A stretch of 30,151 bases of DNA from an uncultured Sutterella sp. (GTDB taxonomy: Bacteria > Pseudomonadota > Gammaproteobacteria > Burkholderiales > Burkholderiaceae_F). The position numbers and the translations under genes are program-made. A model generated the notes under the pieces. That model made no database searches. It had not been told where the DNA came from and worked only from the letters and a program-made list of their open reading frames with translations. Below are positions 24,131 through 30,151 of the stretch, one piece after another. The stretch covers positions 1-30,151 of the forward strand of contig CAKQKT010000011.1 in NCBI GenBank assembly GCA_934249275.1. The letters run 5' to 3'. Every line of letters starts with the position of its first letter. Positions within the stretch are counted from its first letter, which is position 1.

Positions 24131-25027
24131 ATGGCAAATACTAAAGAAGTCGCCATGCTGTTCGACTCTTCGCACTGCACCGGCTGCAAGGGCTGCCAGG
24201 TTGCGTGCAAGCAGTGGAACATGCTTCCCTCGAAGCTTGGCCTCAATGCAAACAAGTTCTCGGGCTCGTACCAGAACCCGCCTGACCTGAACGGCGACAC
24301 GCGTCTCGTGATGACGTTCGACGAAAAGGAATCCGGCAACAAGTACCAGCCGATCAACTTCGCAATCGGACGCCGCTCGTGCTTCCATTGCACGGACGCC
24401 GCCTGCGTCGCGATCTGCTCGTCCGGCGCCCTTTACAAGAAGGAAAACGGCGTTGTCGCTTATGACACCGACAAGTGCAACGGCTGCACCTACTGCCAGT
24501 CCGCCTGCCCGTTCGATGTCCCCCGCTTCCGTCCGACGGACGGCTGCATCGACAAGTGTACGCTCTGCATCGACCGTCTCGAGGAAGGCGGCGTGCCGGC
24601 CTGCGTCAAGACCTGCCAGCCTGAGGCCCTCAAGTTCGGTCCGCGCGATGAAATGATCGCGCTCGGCCTGAAGCGCGTCGAGTTCCTCAAGAAGAAGGGC
24701 TTCGACAAGGCTGAACTTTACGGCGTCAACGAAATGGGCGGTCTGCACGTGCTGCAGGTCTGCCAGTTCGGTCACGAAGCCTATGGCCTTCCGACCGATC
24801 CCAAGCCCAACAAGATGATCGGCATGATGAACGCCATGCGCAAGGTGACCGGTGTCGGTACCGCTGCAGTTCTCGCCGGCCTCGCCGTTTCCTTCGTCGC
24901 CGCCACCGGCTACCGCCGTGAAAAGGTGACCGTCGAGGAAGCCAAGAAGCACTGGACGCCTGAACAGCGTGCCACCGCCGATCGTGAAGTCAAGGAGCTT
25001 CTTAAAAAAGAAGCCTCCGGCAAGTAA
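24131..25027 (+). CDS. fdnH: Formate dehydrogenase-N iron-sulfur subunit
   Basis: A 298-residue electron-transfer subunit passing electrons from FdnG to the cytochrome b subunit. Four [4Fe-4S] cysteine groups are visible: C16/C19/C22/C26 in HCTGCKGCQVAC; CFHCTDAACVAIC; CNGCTYCQSACPF; and CTLC ... ACVKTC. A single membrane anchor lies near the C-terminus (GTAAVLAGLAVSFVAATGY, about 248-266), so the protein is held with its clusters on the periplasmic side next to FdnG. It has no signal peptide and is expected to be exported as a complex with Tat-bearing FdnG. GGAG (24120-24123) precedes ATG 24131; it begins 23 bases after fdnG. Length matches E. coli FdnH (294). Confidence 0.95.
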   Translation: MANTKEVAMLFDSSHCTGCKGCQVACKQWNMLPSKLGLNANKFSGSYQNPPDLNGDTRLVMTFDEKESGNKYQPINFAIGRRSCFHCTDAACVAICSSGALYKKENGVVAYDTDKCNGCTYCQSACPFDVPRFRPTDGCIDKCTLCIDRLEEGGVPACVKTCQPEALKFGPRDEMIALGLKRVEFLKKKGFDKAELYGVNEMGGLHVLQVCQFGHEAYGLPTDPKPNKMIGMMNAMRKVTGVGTAAVLAGLAVSFVAATGYRREKVTVEEAKKHWTPEQRATADREVKELLKKEASGK

Positions 25028-25040
25028 TAGGAGACTCAGA

Positions 25041-25766
25041 ATGACCAGATACATTCAGCGTCACTCCATGCTCACCCGCGTGACTCACGGCGTTGCCGCC
25101 GTCGCATGCATCCTGCTCGCGGTCACCGGCGTGTTCGTGTTCGTTCCGAGCCTGGGCGGCGGCATCATGGGCGGCGATTTCACGCATTCCATGCGCATGC
25201 TCCATCGCATTCTTGCGGTGCCGTTCATCCTCGTTCCGCTCTTTGCAGTGCTGAAGTCGCCCGCGGGCTTCGTCCACCTCTTCAAGGAGGACATCTTCGG
25301 TAAGTGGGACAAGGACGACGTGGCCTGGGCCATGAAGTTCCCGTTCTATCTGTTTGCGCCGGGCAAGGTTCACATGCCTCCGCAGCATCATGTGAAGTCC
25401 GCCCAGCGTCTCGCTGACGGCGCTCTGCTGTTCTTCTGCATCATGCTCGCTCTCTCGGGCATCGTGCTTTGGCTCAACACGGGTCTTCCGACCGATTCCG
25501 GCCTGAAGATGGACTTCGCGCCCGAAACGATCCTTCTTGCACACCTCGTGCATGACGTGTTCTTCTTCCTCACCGTCTTTGTCGGCATCGCCCACATCTA
25601 TCTCGGCGCCGGCATCTTCCAGCCGTACCGCGGCACCGCCCGCATCATGTTCGGCGACGGCAAGGTGAGCGAATCCGACGCGGTCTACCACTGGGGCTAT
25701 TGGGCGAATGAAGAAATCGCCCTTGGCAAGAACGTGACCGTCGAAAAGGACGCCAAGGAAAAGTAA
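25041..25766 (+). CDS. fdnI: Formate dehydrogenase-N cytochrome b556 subunit
   Basis: A 241-residue inner-membrane di-heme cytochrome b that passes electrons from FdnH to quinone. Four membrane segments are seen at about 18-38, 53-72, 130-152 and 165-187. Candidate heme ligands are His in RVTHG (H16), His in MLHRILAVPF, and the two His in LAHLVHDVFFF / GIAHIYLG. The protein is about 25 residues longer than E. coli FdnI (217), mostly in a charged C-terminal tail (GKNVTVEKDAKEK) and the loop before the third segment. AGGAG (25029-25033) precedes ATG 25041, 13 bases after the fdnH stop. Confidence 0.93.
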   Translation: MTRYIQRHSMLTRVTHGVAAVACILLAVTGVFVFVPSLGGGIMGGDFTHSMRMLHRILAVPFILVPLFAVLKSPAGFVHLFKEDIFGKWDKDDVAWAMKFPFYLFAPGKVHMPPQHHVKSAQRLADGALLFFCIMLALSGIVLWLNTGLPTDSGLKMDFAPETILLAHLVHDVFFFLTVFVGIAHIYLGAGIFQPYRGTARIMFGDGKVSESDAVYHWGYWANEEIALGKNVTVEKDAKEK

Positions 25767-25798
25767 GGGGACATCTTTTCCTAACTCTCAGCACGAGT

Positions 25799-25892
25799 CC
25801 GCCGGCGCTTCTGCGACGCCGGCGGCTCGCCGGAAGCGGGCTCTGCAAGGGGCCCGTCCGGAAAGAGGTCTTCGGGAGACTTCTTTCCGGAC
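25799..25892 (+). other. Two strong intercistronic stem-loops between fdnI and fdhE
   Basis: CCGCCGGCG (25799-25807) pairs with CGCCGGCGG (25817-25825). Then GTCCGGAAAGAGGTCT (25856-25871) pairs with 25877-25892 through 16 bases with a single G-T wobble, around a 5-base loop. Neither is followed by a U-tract. They fill the 209-base gap between structural and accessory genes. Likely roles are partial termination or protection of the upstream message from 3' exonucleases, lowering fdhED relative to fdnGHI; this is inference. Confidence 0.6.
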
Positions 25893-25975
25893 GCCCGAAG
25901 AGGCGCATCTTCCTCAATCAAACACCCGCGCATCCGTGCTTGAAAGAACGGAGTGCACAGAAAAAGGATAGTCAA

Positions 25976-26860
25976 ATGCTCAACCGCAAGTCGATCGAAA
26001 GGGCGCTCGCCCGTGCCGCAGGCCATCAGGATGAAAGCGTTGTCGCGCGCCTCGCGCTTTTTGCGCCCGCGCTGCTCAAGGCTGCGGATCTTCGAGAACA
26101 GCTCGCCGTCGAAGTTCCCGAGTGGACCGAGGAGGAGATCGAGGCCGCACGCCTGAGCAAGGACACGCTCCTTTCTCAGCGTCCCGTTCGAATTGACGGA
26201 GAGCGCTTCCTGCAGACGGTCGATGCCATCGCCGGCGCTCTGCTTGCCAACGACGAGATCGAAGGCGACATGCTTGAAGCCTGCCGCGCCGTTGACTGGA
26301 CTCGATTCGCTTCTGCTGATCTTCTTGAGATCGCCGGCCGCGATCCGATGGGCTATCTGCATGCCGTCGAGGTTCATGCAGGCGAGGACGACCTTCTCGA
26401 CAGCTTCCTTTTGCCGGTGCTCGGCCTTTCGCTTCGCGTCTTTCTTGACGAGGCGGCCGACGAAGGCAGCCGCCGCATTGCAAAGACCGGCACCGACACG
26501 ACGCATCACAACCGCCCGCTGAAGTGTCCCGTCTGCGGCAGCGATGCCGCGGTTGCAAGCGTCACCGACACTCCGCTCAACGGCCATGTGAAGCAGCTCT
26601 GGTGCACGTGCTGCGGCTCTCACTGGGTTTTCGAACGCATTCGCTGCGCCGCTTGCGGCGGACAGGCTGTTTCGGACATGTCCTACATCCACGACGAGGC
26701 CGACGAAACGCGTCGTCTGCACGTCTGCACCGCCTGCCATGCAGCCTTCCCGACGGTTTTCGCCGGCGAGGAGCTCAATTTCTGTGCCGACGTTGAGCAG
26801 ATCATCATGACGGGCCTTGAGCTTTTCTATCAGAACTCCGTCGAAGGCGCCAAGGCCTGA
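25976..26860 (+). CDS. fdhE: Formate dehydrogenase accessory protein FdhE
   Basis: A 294-residue cytoplasmic protein needed to make active respiratory formate dehydrogenase; it binds the catalytic subunit before export. The first 170 residues are helical; the C-terminal part carries rubredoxin-like iron-binding Cys pairs: C184PVC187, WCTCCG (from C210), RCAACGG (C224/C227) and [11 protein letters not shown] (25964-25968) precedes ATG 25976; an upstream start at 25940 in the same frame is less likely. It follows the two stem-loops after fdnI and comes 59 bases before fdhD, so it belongs to the fdn operon. Confidence 0.93.
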   Translation: MLNRKSIERALARAAGHQDESVVARLALFAPALLKAADLREQLAVEVPEWTEEEIEAARLSKDTLLSQRPVRIDGERFLQTVDAIAGALLANDEIEGDMLEACRAVDWTRFASADLLEIAGRDPMGYLHAVEVHAGEDDLLDSFLLPVLGLSLRVFLDEAADEGSRRIAKTGTDTTHHNRPLKCPVCGSDAAVASVTDTPLNGHVKQLWCTCCGSHWVFERIRCAACGGQAVSDMSYIHDEADETRRLHVCTACHAAFPTVFAGEELNFCADVEQIIMTGLELFYQNSVEGAKA

Positions 26861-26919
26861 GGCAGGCCTCCGCATCAATCAACAACAATCCTCAGGGACG
26901 AAGAACACGGGAGACAAAC

Positions 26920-27801
26920 ATGGGATCCGTTCAGCTGAAGAACTCCGAAAACGCACTCATGACCGTTGTTGAGACGGGAACGAACGCGAGCGTCTCCGTG
27001 CCGTCCGTCGAGCGTCTGGGGGCTCTTGAGGTCGAGGTCGTTCGGATGAATTCCGAGACGGCGGGGCTTGATTGGGTGGCTGAGGAAGTCCCCGTGGCGC
27101 TTGTCTACAACGGCATCTCGCATGCGGTCATGATGGCTTCCCCCTCGATGCTGGAAGAGTTTGCGCTCGGCTTTTCGCTGGCCGAAGGCATCATTCCCGA
27201 TGCTTCTCATCTCTACGGATGCGAAGTGCGTGAAGGATGCCGCGGAGGAATTGAGGTCGACCTCACGATTTCGGCCGAATGCTTCTGGAAGCTCAAGGAT
27301 CGCCGTCGCTCAATGACTGGCCGCACGGGGTGCGGAATCTGCGGCGTTGAAAGCCTGAACGAAGCGGTGCGAGAAAAACGGGCCGTTCCTCACGAGCAGA
27401 CCTTCCCGATGTCGGCCTATGCCGATGCCATCGGCTATCTGGAGGATGTGGAGCGGCTGGGCGGTCTTACCGGCTGCACGCATGCCGCCGTCTGGGTCCA
27501 TCCTGACGGACGATTTGCGGGCGGCGCCGAGGACGTCGGCCGCCATGTTGCGCTTGACAAGCTGCTCGGCCTTCGCGCCCGCAATGGCTGGAAGAACGGC
27601 GCTCTCGTCATCAGTTCGCGCGCTTCCTATGAAATGGTTCAAAAGGCCGCCATGTGCGGTGTTGAAATCATTTTTGCGGTTTCGGCGCCGACGGCGCTTG
27701 CCGTCGAGCTCGCACGCGAATGCGGCATCACGCTCGCAGCCTTCTGCCGCCGCGGGCGGGCCAATGTCTACTCCCACCCCGAGCGTCTGATCGGTTTCTG
27801 A
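26920..27801 (+). CDS. fdhD: Formate dehydrogenase sulfurtransferase FdhD
   Basis: A 293-residue protein that carries sulfur from cysteine desulfurase IscS to the molybdenum cofactor, a step required for formate dehydrogenase activity. The sulfur-carrying C138-x-x-C141 is in GRTGCGICG. The conserved blocks [45 protein letters not shown] and [15 protein letters not shown] all match the family. The N-terminal 35 residues are less conserved. GGGAGA precedes ATG 26920. Last gene of the operon; two terminators follow. Presence of both FdhD and FdhE beside a Cys-type FdnG shows that cofactor sulfuration is still provided. Confidence 0.95.
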   Translation: MGSVQLKNSENALMTVVETGTNASVSVPSVERLGALEVEVVRMNSETAGLDWVAEEVPVALVYNGISHAVMMASPSMLEEFALGFSLAEGIIPDASHLYGCEVREGCRGGIEVDLTISAECFWKLKDRRRSMTGRTGCGICGVESLNEAVREKRAVPHEQTFPMSAYADAIGYLEDVERLGGLTGCTHAAVWVHPDGRFAGGAEDVGRHVALDKLLGLRARNGWKNGALVISSRASYEMVQKAAMCGVEIIFAVSAPTALAVELARECGITLAAFCRRGRANVYSHPERLIGF

Positions 27802-27835
27802 GGCGGAAAGACGCATACATCGATTGTCTTGGGAT

Positions 27836-27873
27836 GCCTTCCGATTTTTTCCTTTTTCTTCGGAAGGCTTTTT
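27836..27873 (+). terminator. First terminator after fdhD
   Basis: GCCTTCCG (27836-27843) pairs with CGGAAGGC (27861-27868), followed by T5 (27869-27873). Confidence 0.75.
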
Positions 27874-27877
27874 GACG

Positions 27878-27916
27878 GGCGGAGGACCTTTTTCATCAGG
27901 TCCTTCGCCTTTTTTT
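27878..27916 (+). terminator. Second, tandem terminator after fdhD
   Basis: GGCGGAGGACCT (27878-27889) pairs with AGGTCCTTCGCC (27898-27909) with one G-T pair, followed by T7 (27910-27916). Together with the first hairpin it closes the fdn operon tightly. Confidence 0.82.
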
Positions 27917-27972
27917 CGAATTGTTCGGGAGCTTGCGATGCGGGCTCATGCCGGATGAAGAAAGACAGGCGT

Positions 27973-28034
27973 TGAAAAAAATCCCAAAAATTGAGTATGT
28001 TTTGCTATACCTGAGTGAGTTACTCGGGTATAAA
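27973..28034 (+). promoter_or_regulatory. Promoter and 11-bp dyad of the symporter gene
   Basis: TATACCTGAGT (28006-28016) and ACTCGGGTATA (28022-28032) form an 11-bp inverted repeat with one T-G mismatch and a 5-base spacer. Its left arm is part of an extended -10-like TTTTGCTATACC and its right arm contains TATAAA (28029-28034), a second -10-like box. TTGAAA (27973-27978) and TTGAGT (27991-27996) lie upstream. The dyad could be an operator or a leader hairpin. Confidence 0.45.
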
Positions 28035-28108
28035 CTCTCTGAGACGCGCGACTGGTCGGTTGCGTGTACTCGGTCAAAAACTCGAATCTGATAAAAGGAA
28101 GCTTTCCA

Positions 28109-29359
28109 ATGATTCAATCCCCCGATGAAGCCAAGCCTCGCATAAAGGGCAATCAGGCCGCCATGGCGGTCGCCTATCTAGTCGCCATTGTGCTTGGCGT
28201 GTGCAGCGGCCTTTGGGGCGGTGAGAGTGTTCATGCGTTTGCTGATTTCGTGAGCTCGATTTTCATCCGCCTCTTCAAGTTCATCAGCGTTCCGATCATT
28301 GCCGTGTCGATTATTGCGACGCTTGCTTCGATTTCCCGCTCTAGCGAATCCGGTCGGATTTTCCGGCACACGATCTTCTACACGCTTTTTACGACGATTC
28401 TTGCGGCGACGCTCGCCGCCGTTCTCTATGTCGTCCTGGCGCCTGAAAATGTTGTGGCTACTGCCAAGGCGATCGCGCCGCGAGTGGCCGAGCATTCTTA
28501 TCTTGAATACATTCAGTCCGTAATCCCTGACAACTTCCTTGCACCGTTCATTTCCGCGAACGTGCTGTCGGTGCTGCTCGTTTCCGCCGCCTTCGGCATT
28601 GCGATCTCCCGCCTTCCGCGAGAGAGCCGCTCTCAGGAGGTGCTCCTTGCCTTCTTCACGGGCTGTCAGGAAGTTCTCTTCATTCTTGTGAAGTGGCTCA
28701 TCCGTGTTCTTCCTATCGGCATTTTCGGTTTCATCTCCGCGCTCGTCGTTGAGATGAGCAAGGGCGTTGAGATCGGCGGCCTGGGCACCTATTTCGGCGT
28801 GATTCTTGCTTCCAATGTCATTCAGATGGTCGTGGTGCTTCCGCTCCTGATGCTTGCCCGAGGTCTCAATCCGCTTCGTGTGGCCAAGGGTATGGCGCCG
28901 GCGCTCGCTGTGGCGTTTTTCTCGAAGTCTTCGGCCGGCACGCTTCCCGTCACCATGTCCTGCGCTGAAAACAACGTGGGCGTTTCCCGTTCGGTTTCTC
29001 GCTTTGTTCTTCCGATCTGCACGACCATCAATATGAACGGCTGCGCAGCCTTTATTCTCGTGACGGTCGTCTATTTGATGCAGAACGCGGGCGTTGATGT
29101 GACGTTCTCGATGCTGGGCGCCTGGATTCTGATTTCGACTCTTGCCGCCGTTGGCAACGCCGGCGTTCCGATGGGCTGCTTCTTCCTTTCCGCCAGTCTT
29201 CTGGCCAGCATGAACGTGCCCATCATGCTCATGGGCGTGATCCTGCCTTTTTACGCGGTCATCGACATGGTTGAAACGACTCTGAACGTCTGGTCAGACA
29301 GCACGGTTGCTGCCATGGTGAACCACGATCTCGGCAAGGACGAGAAGGCTGCCGCTTAA
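28109..29359 (+). CDS. Dicarboxylate/amino acid:cation symporter (DAACS family)
   Basis: A 416-residue inner-membrane sodium or proton symporter of the GltP/SstT fold. The two re-entrant hairpins are visible: HP1 in SKSSAGTLPVT and HP2 in AAVGNAGVPMG. The TM7 metal-site motif, usually NMDGT, reads NMNGC. In TM8 the pattern D-x-x-E-T-x-x-N-x-x-x-D (DMVETTLNVWSD) has Glu where glutamate/aspartate carriers have the substrate-binding Arg. As I recall, SstT (serine/threonine) also has Glu there, so an acidic amino acid substrate is unlikely and a neutral one more likely. AAGGAAG (about 28096-28102) precedes ATG 28109; an in-frame GTG at 28064 lies upstream. Single gene between tandem terminators and its own terminator. 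Confidence 0.9.
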   Translation: MIQSPDEAKPRIKGNQAAMAVAYLVAIVLGVCSGLWGGESVHAFADFVSSIFIRLFKFISVPIIAVSIIATLASISRSSESGRIFRHTIFYTLFTTILAATLAAVLYVVLAPENVVATAKAIAPRVAEHSYLEYIQSVIPDNFLAPFISANVLSVLLVSAAFGIAISRLPRESRSQEVLLAFFTGCQEVLFILVKWLIRVLPIGIFGFISALVVEMSKGVEIGGLGTYFGVILASNVIQMVVVLPLLMLARGLNPLRVAKGMAPALAVAFFSKSSAGTLPVTMSCAENNVGVSRSVSRFVLPICTTINMNGCAAFILVTVVYLMQNAGVDVTFSMLGAWILISTLAAVGNAGVPMGCFFLSASLLASMNVPIMLMGVILPFYAVIDMVETTLNVWSDSTVAAMVNHDLGKDEKAAA

Positions 29360-29384
29360 GGCGATTCCTGCATCAGATCCTTCG

Positions 29385-29423
29385 GCGGACCGTTTTCGCA
29401 GGTGCGGAGACGGTCCGCTTTTT
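29385..29423 (+). terminator. Terminator of the symporter gene
   Basis: GCGGACCGT (29385-29393) pairs perfectly with ACGGTCCGC (29410-29418), followed by T5 (29419-29423). Confidence 0.82.
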
Positions 29424-29659
29424 CATGTCAACATGCTCATGATGGATCGTGCGGCTGGAAGTGACCTCGTGTTGTGACGGGAACCGCGAATGCATTGGGA
29501 CGCTTGGCTGGAATGAAGCCTTGTTCGTGGCAAAGATCCTCGAAGGACAGGCGGATTTGAAGTCAATGGCGTGATGAAGAGGCCGCAAAAGAAACGGGCT
29601 CGTGCTTTGCTGCACGAGCCCGCTGGCAGAAGAAGCCGATTGGTTTGAGGCTTAATGTT
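29424..29659. other. Non-coding stretch between the symporter terminator and the IS end
   Basis: I find no gene here. The only clear structure is the minus-strand terminator at 29584-29622. The stretch may be the former 3' end of a gene on the right that was separated by the insertion sequence. Confidence 0.4.
29584..29622 (-). terminator. Orphan minus-strand terminator
   Basis: CGGGCTCGTGC (29595-29605) pairs perfectly over 11 bases with GCACGAGCCCG (29612-29622). On the minus strand the stem is followed by TTTCTTTTG (29594-29586); on the plus strand there is no T-run. No minus-strand gene of the host reaches it within the window; only the IS lies upstream. Confidence 0.65.
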
Positions 29660-30151
29660 GGCTCTTCCGACTTTTTGGGGAAACTGGGGGCTCGATGGTG
29701 CCTTGGGCGAGGTCAGAACCGGCTCGTGAGAAGGATGCAGCGCTTAATTACCGAAATCGATGCCAGAACCTGGTTGGAGCCAGACGAAAGCACACGAGGC
29801 CCCATCCCCATCAGGCTGAGCCTGATCAGGTGCCGGCCTTGCAGTCGGCGGCCTATGCCGCCGAGTTATTAAAGAAGAGTGGACTCTCTCGTTCCATGCC
29901 AAGGTCCGTGTGACAGAGGCGTGACTTGATCACTGCGGTCCACTCCCCCAGCAGCATGAGCGGATTGCGGCCTCTGCCGGGGAATGCGGCCTTGAGCTTC
30001 AGTGCGAAGTACTCAAAGCTCTTGTAACCGTAGGCGATGCGCTTGATGAGCTTGGCTCTCGTGTTCACCCCCTCCAGGAGACTGTCATAAATTTTGTGTC
30101 CATGGGATAATCGGAGCCCGCCATACGGGTACACCCCATGAACACGACTAC
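29660..30151 (-). mobile_element. 3' end of an ISL3-like insertion sequence (runs off the window)
   Basis: The element seems to begin at GGCTCTTCCGACTTTTTGGG (29660-29679), which has the GGCTCTT start typical of ISL3-family terminal inverted repeats. The transposase 3' end lies inside at 29853 on the minus strand. About 190 bases separate the presumed end from the transposase stop, including the near-palindrome ATCAGGCT-G-AGCCTGAT (29810-29826) and CGGCGG/CCGCCG (about 29848-29865). The other end and the target duplication are outside the window, so the boundary is provisional. Confidence 0.5.
29853..30151 (-). CDS. Transposase, C-terminal part, ISL3-like (partial)
   Basis: The frame is open from the right edge and stops at 29853-29855, giving about 98 C-terminal residues. 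The segment SHGHKIYDSLLEGVNTRAK followed by LIKRIAYGYKSFEYFALKLKAAF (read in two parts) resembles the end of ISL3 / IS204-IS1001-type DDE transposases, where EG-N carries the last catalytic Glu and a Gly-Tyr/aromatic block follows. After AAFPG there is a 40-residue tail with RGRNPLMLLGEWTAVIKSR that I do not recognise. The N-terminal catalytic residues lie outside the window, so I cannot say whether the gene is intact. Confidence 0.6.
   Translation of the reverse strand, partial: SRVHGVYPYGGLRLSHGHKIYDSLLEGVNTRAKLIKRIAYGYKSFEYFALKLKAAFPGRGRNPLMLLGEWTAVIKSRLCHTDLGMERESPLFFNNSAA

Noticed and set aside
20832..24137. Minus-strand open frame of about 1100 codons opposite fdnG
   Set aside because: It is antisense to a firmly identified gene, has shadow-like composition and shows no recognisable domain.
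1..30151. CRISPR array, tRNA, rRNA, prophage or defence system
   Set aside because: No regularly spaced direct repeats, cloverleaf or rRNA motifs, phage structural genes or known defence genes were seen.

Overview
The window is a gene-dense, GC-rich chromosomal segment of a proteobacterium. Protein content and layout (RNase E divergent from RluC, BamC, GluQRS, tandem DUF805 proteins, a membrane-anchored formate dehydrogenase-N and a Tat/Sec-exported flavoprotein) fit a betaproteobacterium of Burkholderiales type, most likely a gut-type Sutterellaceae relative. This placement is inference from gene content only.

Positions 1-6,800 carry housekeeping genes. hslO (redox chaperone Hsp33) is on the minus strand. 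The plus strand then carries a PHP phosphoesterase, a site-2 protease, a small SAM methyltransferase, lipoprotein bamC with its own terminator, two adjacent DUF805 membrane proteins and an SlyD-type FKBP isomerase. The left edge holds two strong hairpins, the second a rho-independent terminator, belonging to something upstream.

Positions 6,800-14,200 are organised around rne. RNase E (minus strand) has a very long acidic/basic C-terminal scaffold ending in short tandem repeats, and is followed by its terminator and gluQRS. About 1.1 kb without a convincing gene separates rne from the divergent rluC-HAD phosphatase pair; this is probably a long structured rne leader.

Positions 14,200-20,640 are a minus-strand group: a periplasmic fumarate-reductase-like flavoprotein, then sbcD and sbcC overlapping by 4 bases (nuclease Mre11/Rad50 type). 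SbcC has no visible CxxC zinc hook.

Positions 20,640-27,920 hold the respiratory module, divergent from the flavoprotein: fdnG (molybdenum/tungsten catalytic subunit with Cys instead of selenocysteine and a Tat signal), fdnH (four-cluster ferredoxin subunit), fdnI (cytochrome b), then the accessory genes fdhE and fdhD, closed by two tandem terminators. A perfect 7-2-7 NarL/NarP-type dyad lies in front, suggesting nitrate/nitrite control. Two strong stem-loops without U-tracts separate the structural from the accessory genes.

Positions 27,920-30,151 hold a Na+-coupled dicarboxylate/amino-acid symporter with an 11-bp dyad over its promoter region, its terminator, an orphan minus-strand terminator, and the 3' end of an ISL3-like insertion sequence running off the right edge.

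I see no CRISPR array, tRNA, rRNA, prophage or defence island. I did not find a wholly new multi-gene system; the most interesting signals are regulatory (NarL dyad, rne leader, intercistronic hairpins) and protein-level departures (RNase E tail repeats, hookless SbcC, Cys-type FDH-N).
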